Below, one piece after another: positions 27,370-35,666 of a stretch of DNA of 38,818 bases. Under the pieces are notes generated by a model. The model worked only from the letters and a program-made list of their open reading frames with translations, made no database searches and was not told where the DNA came from. The translations under genes were made by a program, and so were the position numbers. Positions within the stretch are counted from its first letter, which is position 1. Every line of letters begins with the position of its first letter. Source of the DNA: Acidobacteriota bacterium (lineage in GTDB: Bacteria; Acidobacteriota; Blastocatellia; Pyrinomonadales; Pyrinomonadaceae); the NCBI GenBank assembly GCA_003222945.1, contig QHXM01000061.1, positions 1 through 38,818 on the forward strand, given 5' to 3'.

Positions 27370-30300
27370 TTAGTCGCTCGCGGCTTGAAGATGCGCGCGT
27401 GCGTTTACGGTGGGAAGCGTGATGCGAAAAGTTGTGCCTTTGCCCGGTGTGCTCTCGACGGCGATGTGGCCTGAGTGCTCCTGCACTATGCCGTAAGAGA
27501 CGGCTAGGCCGAGTCCTGTGCCACGCCCGACACCTTTCGTTGTGTAAAAGGGATCGTAAATCTTTGCGACGTTTTCGGGCGCGATGCCTATGCCCGTGTC
27601 TGAGACTTCGACCACGAGTGTTTCGTCTTCTGTTGAAGATGTGGAGAGCTTGATGCGACCGCCTTCGGGAATTGCGTCGCGTGCGTTCAGGATAAGGTTA
27701 GTAAATATCTGTTGCAATTTGACGGCGTTGCCGTAAAGGTTCGGGATGTCCTTATAATAGTCGCGCACTATCTCAATCTGGTTGCGGCGCAGTTGAGGCT
27801 CTAAGAGTTGCAGGGTGTCGTCCAAGACTCGGTTGATTGAAAGCTCTGTGAATTCGGTTGCGCCGCCCGTGCGAGAGAAGTTCAGAAGGTTATTGACGAT
27901 GTCTGATGCACGGTCCGCCTGTCGTCGCACCTTTTGAAGAAGAGCGTGCTTAGGGTCTGTCTCAGGGAGCATTCCCATCAACATCTGCGTGTAGCTCGAA
28001 ACACCCGTGAGCGGCGTGTTGACTTCGTGCGCAACGCCCGCCGCAAGAAGGCCAATGGATGAGAGCTTCTCGCGCTGCTGCAACTGCTCTTCAAGGCGCA
28101 TTCTGCTCGTCACGTCTTCGAGAACAACCAGAGCGCCAGTGCGCCCTTGCGAATCTGCCTGCAAAGGAGCGAGCGCTATGTTGAGCACAAGCGGTCGGTC
28201 AGCGCGCGTCGCCGTGTGCAGCTTATAAATGTGGCGAAGCTCTGTAAGATTCCAGCGGTTCGCGCCCAAGACTTGATTGAGCGTCTCTGCGAAATCTTCA
28301 GCGAAGAGGTCTTCGACCCGAAGACCTATGGCCTCGTTGCGGCGAACGCCTAGAATGTTTTCGAGCGCAGAGTTGCAACGCGTGACTCTTCCGTCTAAGT
28401 CAACCGCAAGCAGTCCGACGTTGATTGATTCGACGATGGATTCGTTGAACTCTTTTAATAGCTCAAGCTCTGCGGCGCGCTCCTGCTGCTCCTGATAGAG
28501 CAGGCTGTTTTCGATTGCGACCGCAACGTAGCCCGAAACTGTCCGCAGGATTTCAACGTCTTCGGAAGAGAGAAGAGAGCCGTCCGCCGCACGTCCCAAT
28601 CCAATGACTGCGACCATGCGCCCGCGCACAACGCATGGCACGTAGTAATGCAGCGCGCGACGCACGAATGTGGCCGTCTGCGGCGCAAGGTCAAGATCGT
28701 CCGCCCGGACAACGCCCGTCTCGGCGGAGCGCGTTCTAATCATCTCGCGGAAATCCGGCGGGACGATCATCGCGGACGATAGCCCAAGAGTGCGCGCGAC
28801 ACTATAGCCTCCGGGCGAATTAGGGTCTTCTACGAAGATTGCGATGCGGTTGACGTTTAAGACCTGCTGCAAGCGGCTGGTGAGAGCGTTCAAGAGCGGG
28901 TCGAGCGCGGTCGTGGCAGAGAGCGTGCGCCCGAAATCCAGCAGGCTGTTTCGCATGTCGTAGCGCTCGCCGTAGAAGAGCCTATCGGTCCGCTCTTGCA
29001 GAAATTTCTTTATGGGCGCTGCGATCATCACGATTGCCGTCATAGCGATGACAGCGCCGACGACGCGCAAAGTTAGTTCATTGATGCTGACTTCCCCGAC
29101 CAATGCATAAAGTCCTGCTGCGTAAACAACAGCGCCTATCATCACAGCTATCGCAATCGTCGTGAGCGCATAAACGACAGCGCGGCGGACCACTATGTCA
29201 ACGTCCATCAGGCGATAGCGCACGACGGAGTTTCCGAAAGTCAAAGGAATCAGAACGAGGGGAAGCACGGCAGCGTCCGTCATCCAGTTTTCTGTGCGTA
29301 TGCCGAAGACGTAAGGGATGGCGTAGAGCAATGTGAAGGGCGTGATGGCTAAGGCCGAACCCCAGACGACCCATTTGAGTTGCTGTCGAATGACGGGCGA
29401 CTCGCTCTTTACGAACGTTCTCACAAGAAGAACGGCGCTGGTCAAAACGCCCAGCATGAAGTGTACGAAGATGGCGACGTAGTAGCCGTCTATGAATTTG
29501 GCTGAGAAGGGCAGAACTGAGGGCGGCGTGAGCCACGTTATGTTGTAGATGAGCGCCGCGAGCAGTGTCAGTATGATCGCCGGAATGTAAAGTAGCGCTG
29601 TAAGCCAGCGCCCTCTCTGCGTCGCCTGCGGCTGCACAGGGTATCGCGCGCAGAAGTGAACCAGAAGCGGCGCGAAGAAGATAAAGGCCGCAGTGTCCAG
29701 AAACGCAATGGCAAGGTCAAGGTCTTTGTATTGACCCGTCGGCTTGAAGAAATGAAAGACGAAAGCCGCCAGACAAACTGCTGCAAAGTGTGTGACGAAG
29801 GGAGCGCGCCCGCCCTGCTTTAAGAGAACGTAGAGACCTACGATCAGATAAATAAGACCGATGAAGTTAAGATAGAGATCGTGAGTCGTCCAGGTGGAGA
29901 ATTCTTCAGGGTAGATGTCCGCTTTCCAACAACAGCGCGTCTCTTCTGGATTCGACGGTCGTTCAATCAAATAAACCAGATGCCCGCCGACTCCTGCTTC
30001 GTCCAGATAGATGGGAATGTCCTGGACTCGAAGGATTTCATCAAACTGTGTCCCGTCTTCGCTGATGCCTTTGAGAATATCACCGGGACGAATGTTGAGG
30101 ATGCCCGCGCGTCCAACGTTCGAATCTGGGTCAATAGATTCTGCGACGATGTCCTTTGCAGTCTGAACCCAGCGTATGCCGTCCGTAGGCGGAGACTTGT
30201 GCTTGAGGCGCTGGCGGAAATTGAGCACACCGGCAACGGTCAGCAAACTTGCCGCAATCAGCAGCACCCACGCCCGCGTTGTCAGCACAGAGCCTTTCAT
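27370..30300 (-). CDS. Membrane sensor histidine kinase: PDZ-like N-term, multi-TM, GAF, PAS, HisKA, HATPase
   Basis: GRAGILNIRPGDILKGI (PDZ-like); TM-rich region; PAS IVESINVGLLAVDLDGRVTRCNSALENILG; H-box [65 protein letters not shown]. Confidence 0.92.
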   Translation of the reverse strand: MKGSVLTTRAWVLLIAASLLTVAGVLNFRQRLKHKSPPTDGIRWVQTAKDIVAESIDPDSNVGRAGILNIRPGDILKGISEDGTQFDEILRVQDIPIYLDEAGVGGHLVYLIERPSNPEETRCCWKADIYPEEFSTWTTHDLYLNFIGLIYLIVGLYVLLKQGGRAPFVTHFAAVCLAAFVFHFFKPTGQYKDLDLAIAFLDTAAFIFFAPLLVHFCARYPVQPQATQRGRWLTALLYIPAIILTLLAALIYNITWLTPPSVLPFSAKFIDGYYVAIFVHFMLGVLTSAVLLVRTFVKSESPVIRQQLKWVVWGSALAITPFTLLYAIPYVFGIRTENWMTDAAVLPLVLIPLTFGNSVVRYRLMDVDIVVRRAVVYALTTIAIAVMIGAVVYAAGLYALVGEVSINELTLRVVGAVIAMTAIVMIAAPIKKFLQERTDRLFYGERYDMRNSLLDFGRTLSATTALDPLLNALTSRLQQVLNVNRIAIFVEDPNSPGGYSVARTLGLSSAMIVPPDFREMIRTRSAETGVVRADDLDLAPQTATFVRRALHYYVPCVVRGRMVAVIGLGRAADGSLLSSEDVEILRTVSGYVAVAIENSLLYQEQQERAAELELLKEFNESIVESINVGLLAVDLDGRVTRCNSALENILGVRRNEAIGLRVEDLFAEDFAETLNQVLGANRWNLTELRHIYKLHTATRADRPLVLNIALAPLQADSQGRTGALVVLEDVTSRMRLEEQLQQREKLSSIGLLAAGVAHEVNTPLTGVSSYTQMLMGMLPETDPKHALLQKVRRQADRASDIVNNLLNFSRTGGATEFTELSINRVLDDTLQLLEPQLRRNQIEIVRDYYKDIPNLYGNAVKLQQIFTNLILNARDAIPEGGRIKLSTSSTEDETLVVEVSDTGIGIAPENVAKIYDPFYTTKGVGRGTGLGLAVSYGIVQEHSGHIAVESTPGKGTTFRITLPTVNARAHLQAASD

Positions 30301-30579
30301 CTTGAATTCACATCGCTCTCAGGCCACGAACCCATCAGCCCCAAATGAAAGGGCACACTTCGTCAAAGGTTTCATTCAGGCAATCAATGTTCCAATCCGA
30401 CCTGTTTCCCGCAACTCAACATACCTCAATCATCACTCTTCAAACTCAAGCTATACCCGCTCATTCAACTGCCTCCTACCTCCAACCACAACTTCAACAA
30501 GTGCGTAAACGTGAGCTATGACGGGCGAGCCATATCCAAGTTTTCGGAGTTGTACGAGAATCTGGAAAAAGATATCCGT

Positions 30580-30644
30580 TGTCAGTAGTCCGTTGTCAGT
30601 TGCAAAAGCTGAAACAACTGACAACGGACTACTAACTACTGACA
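30580..30644. repeat. gtcagttgtcagtagtc word hairpin
   Basis: Perfect 18-bp arms gtagtccgttgtcagttg (30585-30602) / caactgacaacggactac (30615-30632). Confidence 0.9.
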
Positions 30645-30650
30645 GCTTTT

Positions 30651-32429
30651 TCAGAATCTGACAGAGATTCCGCCGCGTACCGAACGACGCGTAGCGTCAA
30701 CCGACATAAACGCATCGCCGTCTTCGGCGCTTGCCTGCGTGTCTAACAGGTTGCGCGCGTCAATCACTGCTTGAGCGCGCACAGGCAGGCCGAAAGTCGG
30801 TAGCTCCTGCGTGATAAGAATGCTCAGGCTTGGGTCATAGACGGCGAGCCGTCCTGCAAAAGGATCGATGGCGAAGACGGTTGCTCTGGGAGAGAAGCGA
30901 AAGACTGTGCGGATGCGAGTGCCCGAATCAAGACTGGCGCTCATCTCAAGCGCGGCGGTCTGGAAAAATCCGTTGTCGAAAACTGCTGACGGCGTGGTCA
31001 GCCCTTTCGCGGAAAGTTGCTGGCCCTGTCCGAACGAGTATCCTGCGGACGCGCTGAAGATGTGACTCATGCGGCGCGTGTAAACTACTCGAAGGCCGCG
31101 AGCCGCGCCTTCCTGATTTGCGACCTTCATCAGAGGCTCTCCCGCCTCGCCGGAAAAGGCTGAGAGCGGCAGGCTCGTGAGTCCTACGCCGCGATTCGAT
31201 GTAGTGTCGAAGAAGGCTGTTGTCTCAATGCTCGACTCATTATCAATGACGCGCTCGACGCCGAACTCAAGGCGACGGCTGCGCTCCATCACAGCGCGCC
31301 CGTCAACGAATGCTATGGGCGTCGAGATGGGCTGCTGGAACTCGATCTGGCTGTTCTCAAATTCAGCGACCGATTGCGCTGCCTTCGCCCAATCACCTGC
31401 GGCGGGCGCATACGCAACGTGTAGTCGCGTGCGCGGGTTCGCATCAAACTGAAAACCTAAGCGCGGGCTTATGGAACTCGCGCGGCTTGCTCCGATAAAG
31501 CGCGAGTAATCAAGTCCGAGCACAATCACAACGCCGTCGCGCACAACCCATTCGTCAACGGCGCGAAGCGATAGCTGTCCAAGCTGCCTGTTATCTGAAT
31601 TCTTTGATGACGGGTTGAGGTTTCTAACAGTTCCTGCGGCGCTCAATTTGATGAGGTGATCGTTAGCGGCTCGTATGCTCGCAGTGGTCTCCAATCTTTG
31701 CGGAGCGCGCGGGCCTGTGCCCGTCTGCCCGCCGAAGACCAGGTCAACGCGCTCCGTTATGGGGCGAGCGATGGCGAAGTTTAAGCCGACGAAGCTGAAT
31801 CCGCTTGTGCCCGAAGAAGCGGCGGCATAAGTTTCTACAACGGCCTGTGTGCGCGCTGTTCGGCGCGTCCTTTCATCTTCGTTAACTGCTCGTGTGATTA
31901 GATCGTCTGAAGAGGCATTGCCCGAATCGTCTGTGGCTGCTTCGGCGGCGGCGACTGCGTTGACTGTTTCATCCTTGCCTTCGCCAGCTTGGAAGATCGA
32001 GCGGCTGCCCATGCGCGAGCGCAGCACCCACTTTGAATCGTCGCGGTCCTTGCGGCGTTCGGGCGCGGTGCGGCCAGAGCCTACGGGTTCAAGGTTGAAG
32101 CGATAGACGACTTCGTCCGAAGCGCGGACCAGTACGGAGTCGAAGAGGACGGCGCTGAAGCCGTCTGCGATTGCGCGCAGGGTGTAGCGGCCAGGAACAA
32201 TGCGCGCGACGAAACTTCCGTCGGCGATGCTTCTGACTTGTTTGATTATCTGGTCCGTGCCGTCTTTGATGAGCGAGACCAGAGCGCCCGCAATCGGATT
32301 ACCTTTGTTGTCACGGACCGAGCCGCTAACGGTCGCAACACGACCGGAAGCCACGACGCTTTGCGCTCCCACCCCGCACACAAAGGCGAGAACGACGAGC
32401 ACTAAACTCATGCGCAAACTTTTTCTCAT
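30651..32429 (-). CDS. Outer-membrane/TonB-receptor-like protein with N-terminal carboxypeptidase-regulatory-like domain
   Basis: Signal peptide; VSGSVRDNKGNPIAGALVSLIKDGTDQIIKQVRSIADGSFVARIVPGRYTLRAIADGF; beta-barrel-like C-term ending SVRGGISVRF. Confidence 0.75.
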   Translation of the reverse strand: MRKSLRMSLVLVVLAFVCGVGAQSVVASGRVATVSGSVRDNKGNPIAGALVSLIKDGTDQIIKQVRSIADGSFVARIVPGRYTLRAIADGFSAVLFDSVLVRASDEVVYRFNLEPVGSGRTAPERRKDRDDSKWVLRSRMGSRSIFQAGEGKDETVNAVAAAEAATDDSGNASSDDLITRAVNEDERTRRTARTQAVVETYAAASSGTSGFSFVGLNFAIARPITERVDLVFGGQTGTGPRAPQRLETTASIRAANDHLIKLSAAGTVRNLNPSSKNSDNRQLGQLSLRAVDEWVVRDGVVIVLGLDYSRFIGASRASSISPRLGFQFDANPRTRLHVAYAPAAGDWAKAAQSVAEFENSQIEFQQPISTPIAFVDGRAVMERSRRLEFGVERVIDNESSIETTAFFDTTSNRGVGLTSLPLSAFSGEAGEPLMKVANQEGAARGLRVVYTRRMSHIFSASAGYSFGQGQQLSAKGLTTPSAVFDNGFFQTAALEMSASLDSGTRIRTVFRFSPRATVFAIDPFAGRLAVYDPSLSILITQELPTFGLPVRAQAVIDARNLLDTQASAEDGDAFMSVDATRRSVRGGISVRF

Positions 32430-32513
32430 TGCGGCAAAACCTCCGAGCGCTCACTTACGCGAGGAACAAGCGCGCCTATCTTGCGAGTTACGCCTCTTCC
32501 GGTGCCACCGATG

Positions 32514-32593
32514 AAAGGTAAAAATAGAAAGGAAAAAGTTAAAAGGGTAATACTGTTTCTGACTTTTACCTTTTGCCTTTTTACTTTTGCCTT
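32514..32593. repeat. aaggcaaaaggtaaaag family hairpin
   Basis: Right arm cttttaccttttgcctttttacttttgcctt; exact 17-mer ctttttacttttgcctt (32577-32593) shared with two other loci. Confidence 0.8.
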
Positions 32594-32733
32594 CTGTTGG
32601 GAGACAACCCCGCTTGAGAAGAGCTTATTTTCCGCTAACCTCGCGGAGTGTGTCAAGCACATCTATCAGAAACTAGCCGGATGCTGTCTCGTCAGATGAA
32701 GGATATGGGAAAAGAGATGTCAAGGAAACAGGA

Positions 32734-32857
32734 ATGAGGGCGGCAGCGATGAAGGATGAAAGGAGCGAAGGCAGAAAGCAGAAGGCAGAAGGAAACAAAA
32801 GCAATCTTGTATTTACTGCCTACTGCTTTACTTCATCCCTCACGCTGCCGCCCTCAT
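32734..32857. repeat. Mosaic word hairpin (gatgagggcggcagcg + gcagaaggcag)
   Basis: atgagggcggcagcg (32734-32748) / cgctgccgccctcat (32843-32857) perfect 15 bp; inner aaagcagaaggcag / ctgcctactgcttt one mismatch. Confidence 0.82.
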
Positions 32858-32951
32858 CCCCGCTCTCGTTTGCCGCCCTGTTTTCGGGCGTGTTACGATT
32901 CTCTCTTAACGAATAGACTTTCCAACCGAGGTCAAATTTTTCAAGCAGTTT

Positions 32952-34235
32952 ATGATAGATCAGATTCAATCCACCCGTCTCGACAATGGTTTGACAGTTC
33001 TGACCGAACAGATGCCGGGTCTGCGCTCCGTGACCGTAGGTATCTGGGCGCGTCGCGGCTCTCGCCACGAAGAGCCGGAGCTTAACGGCATCTGCCATTT
33101 CATAGAGCACACGGTTTTCAAAGGCACAGAGCGACGAAGCGCACTTGATATAGCAATCGAAAGCGACCGTCTGGGCGGACACCTTGACGCCTTCACTACG
33201 CACGAAGTCACAGGCTTCACGATGAAGGTCACGGACAAGGGACTCACGCAAGCCTTCGACATTCTGGCAGACATGCTCGCTCACCCGCGCTTTGACAGCG
33301 AAGATTTGCAGCGCGAGCAGAAGGTCATCATAGAAGAGATGAAGATGGTCGAGGACACGCCCGACGAACTCCTGGGCGAACTCTTCAACGCGGCCTACTT
33401 CCCAAACCATTCCCTTGGCCGCCCCATCGAAGGCACTGCCGAGACAGTCTCATCTTTTGACAAAGACAGGACCACAGAGTTTCATGCGCGCGAATTCAAT
33501 GCGCGTAATCTTGTCATCGCCGCAGCCGGAAACATTAATCACACCGAACTCGTTGAGATGGCCGCGCGAGCTTTCAACGACAACCCATCATCCGACAACG
33601 GAACCCGGAATGTATTAACTCAATCACAGAAGCCTTCGGCAGCCGCGCCTATCTTGATAGAGCGCAAGAAGGAGCTTGAGCAGGCGCACCTGATAATCGC
33701 AGCGCCCTGGCCTTCCGCCACGAGCGATGACCGCTATGCCGCGAGTCTGCTGGCAAACGTTCTGGGCGGCGGAACGTCGAGCCGACTATGGCAGGCGATT
33801 CGTGAAGATCGCGGCCTCGCTTATGCAGTCGGAGCGGGCGCGAGCGCATTCTCGGACATCGGCGTCTTCAACATCTACGCCGGGACATCGCCCGAACAGT
33901 TGGACGAAGTCCTTGACCTATCGCTCGCAGAGTTGCGCCGCATAGTGCGCGAGGGCGTGACTGAAGAAGAACTTCAGCTTGTCAAAGAGCAAGCTGTCTC
34001 TTCAATCCTTCTGGGCCTGGAATCATCGAGCGTTCGCGCGGGCGCACTTGCACGCCAGGAGATAATACACGGTCGCCGCATTTCGCCAGACGAAATCATC
34101 AGTCGCCTAGAATCGGTCAGGCTTGAAGACCTGCAACGCATAGCGCGCGAATATTTCACAACAGAGGGACTCGCGCTCGCAGCCCTTGGCGACCTGAACG
34201 GCTTTCGCGTTGATCGCTCGCGGTTAGAAATTTAG
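32952..34235 (+). CDS. M16 family (insulinase-like) zinc peptidase
   Basis: HFIEHTVFKGTERRS (HxxEH), GGHLDAFTTHEVTGF, LGGGTSSRLWQAIREDRGLAY. Confidence 0.95.
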   Translation: MIDQIQSTRLDNGLTVLTEQMPGLRSVTVGIWARRGSRHEEPELNGICHFIEHTVFKGTERRSALDIAIESDRLGGHLDAFTTHEVTGFTMKVTDKGLTQAFDILADMLAHPRFDSEDLQREQKVIIEEMKMVEDTPDELLGELFNAAYFPNHSLGRPIEGTAETVSSFDKDRTTEFHAREFNARNLVIAAAGNINHTELVEMAARAFNDNPSSDNGTRNVLTQSQKPSAAAPILIERKKELEQAHLIIAAPWPSATSDDRYAASLLANVLGGGTSSRLWQAIREDRGLAYAVGAGASAFSDIGVFNIYAGTSPEQLDEVLDLSLAELRRIVREGVTEEELQLVKEQAVSSILLGLESSSVRAGALARQEIIHGRRISPDEIISRLESVRLEDLQRIAREYFTTEGLALAALGDLNGFRVDRSRLEI

Positions 34236-34282
34236 TTTCAAGTTTCAAGTTGATACTTGTCTTGGAACTTGAAACTTGAAAC
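34235..34282. repeat. gtttcaag word hairpin between stop and next start
   Basis: Perfect 17-bp arms gtttcaagtttcaagtt (34235-34251) / aacttgaaacttgaaac (34266-34282). Confidence 0.9.
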
Positions 34283-34291
34283 CTGCAACTT

Positions 34292-35116
34292 ATGAAATTT
34301 ACTGTTCTAGGCAGCGGCTCTACGGGCAACGCGCTCTTGATTGAGGCGGGCGCGACACGCGTGCTCGTTGATGCCGGGCTTAGCGCGAAAGAGGCCGTGC
34401 GACGCCTCTCGCTCATGGGCTGCGACCCTGCGCGCCTGGACGGTGTCATTATCACACATGAGCACGGCGATCACGCGGGCGGCCTTCGCGTTCTCTTGAA
34501 GAGTCTGGACTGCCCCGTCTTCATGTCCGGCATGACGCGCGAAGCTTACATCAGCGAACACAGCCATCGCTCAACGGATGAGCCGCGCAAACGCTCAGAC
34601 GCCCTGCGCGACCGGACCGAAGAGATTGAATCGAGCCGTGATTTCAAGATAGGCGCGATTGATTTTCACCCGTTCACCATTCCACACGATGCCGCAGACA
34701 ATTTCGGATTTACTGCAACGCACGCTGGAATCTGCATTGCTACCCTGATGGACTTCGGCCACATCACAACTCTTATAACTGAACGCCTGCGCCGTTGCGC
34801 GGCAATCATCATCGAATCCAATCACAGCCGCGACATGCTCAAGGCTTGCGACGTTTACCCCTGGGAGTTGAAACAAAGAATACTCTCGCGCACAGGCCAT
34901 CTATCGAACGAAGACGTGGCCGACTGGCTGCGCGAAGGTTTTGACGGCACTGCGCGCCACATAGTTCTGGCGCATCTATCGCAGCGCGCCAACAACCCTT
35001 ACGTTGCCAAAATCTCTGCCGAGATGGCACTAAGGGAGCGTTCCCCGCTCTTTCAAACCGACACGGAGATAACGCTCTCGGCAGCGAAAGAGCCGACCGC
35101 ATGGATAGAACTTTGA
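34292..35116 (+). CDS. MBL-fold metallo-hydrolase (YycJ/WalJ-like)
   Basis: MKFTVLGSGSTGNALLIEAGATRVLVDAGLSAKEAVRRL...VIITHEHGDHAGG. Confidence 0.92.
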   Translation: MKFTVLGSGSTGNALLIEAGATRVLVDAGLSAKEAVRRLSLMGCDPARLDGVIITHEHGDHAGGLRVLLKSLDCPVFMSGMTREAYISEHSHRSTDEPRKRSDALRDRTEEIESSRDFKIGAIDFHPFTIPHDAADNFGFTATHAGICIATLMDFGHITTLITERLRRCAAIIIESNHSRDMLKACDVYPWELKQRILSRTGHLSNEDVADWLREGFDGTARHIVLAHLSQRANNPYVAKISAEMALRERSPLFQTDTEITLSAAKEPTAWIEL

Positions 35117-35601
35117 AGGCAAAAGGTAAAAGGCAAAAGGTAAAAGTGTGGATAGGCTCACGCCTGACTTTCATCAACTCTCTTCGCCTTCCTTTTGCCT
35201 TCTACCTTTTTACTTTTGCCTTCTTTTCTGCTTGTGCGCTGCAAGCAAGTCGCGCAGGAATTCCGCCGCAGGCGCAGGCCGCGATTGATACCGTGAGCAA
35301 CGACATCTCGGAAGGCCGCTTTGAGAAGATTTACAACGAGGCTGCGGACGAGTGGCGTCAGGCGACGACGCTCGAACAGTCGAACGCGACCTTCAAACGA
35401 CTGAAGGATAAACTCGGCGATGTCAAAAGCCGCTCAATACAGACGGCCACAGAAGAAGACAAGCACGGAGCACATACTTTCACCATTGACTACAAGACGA
35501 CATTCGATCACGGCGACGGCATGGAAACATTCACGCTCGTCGAACGCAATGGACATTGGTTGTTGGCTAGGTACTTTGTTAATTCTGATTCGCTGAAATG
35601 A
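35101..35601 (+). CDS. Putative lipoprotein, DUF4019-like; signal peptide encoded by a repeat hairpin (start uncertain)
   Basis: Mature part SNDISEGRFEKIYNEAADEWRQATTLEQSNATFKRLKDKLGDVKSRSIQTATEEDKHGAHTFTIDYKTTFDHGDGMETFTLVERNGHWLLARYFVNSD; N-term LRLPFAFYLFTFAFFSAC. In-frame GTG about 35147 is an alternative start. Confidence 0.75.
   Translation: MDRTLKAKGKRQKVKVWIGSRLTFINSLRLPFAFYLFTFAFFSACALQASRAGIPPQAQAAIDTVSNDISEGRFEKIYNEAADEWRQATTLEQSNATFKRLKDKLGDVKSRSIQTATEEDKHGAHTFTIDYKTTFDHGDGMETFTLVERNGHWLLARYFVNSDSLK
35115..35223. repeat. aaggcaaaaggtaaaag family hairpin embedded in CDS N-terminus
   Basis: gaaggcaaaag (35115-35125) / cttttgccttc (35213-35223); exact 17-mer ctttttacttttgcctt at 35206-35222. 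Confidence 0.85.
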
Positions 35602-35605
35602 ATTT

Positions 35606-35664
35606 GTCAGTTGTCAGCGGTCAGTCGAAAAAGAAACAACTGACAACGGACAACTGACCACTGA
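35606..35664. repeat. gtcagttgtcag family hairpin abutting purB start codon
   Basis: gtcagttgtc (35606-35615) / gacaactgac (35649-35658); exact 19-mer gaaacaactgacaacggac (35633-35651) shared with 30611-30629. Confidence 0.82.
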
Positions 35665-35666
35665 CT

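Noticed and set aside
2839-35664. Hairpins as retron msr/msd or group II intron remnants
   Set aside because: No reverse transcriptase in the window and no intron domain V-like structure; the arms are reiterated words.
2251-35664. All word hairpins being ordinary intrinsic terminators
   Set aside because: Several lie in divergent spacers, between operon partners or inside a coding N-terminus, generally lack a clear U-tract and have long loops. A bona fide terminator-like stem (6298-6342) looks different. Some hairpins may still terminate transcription.
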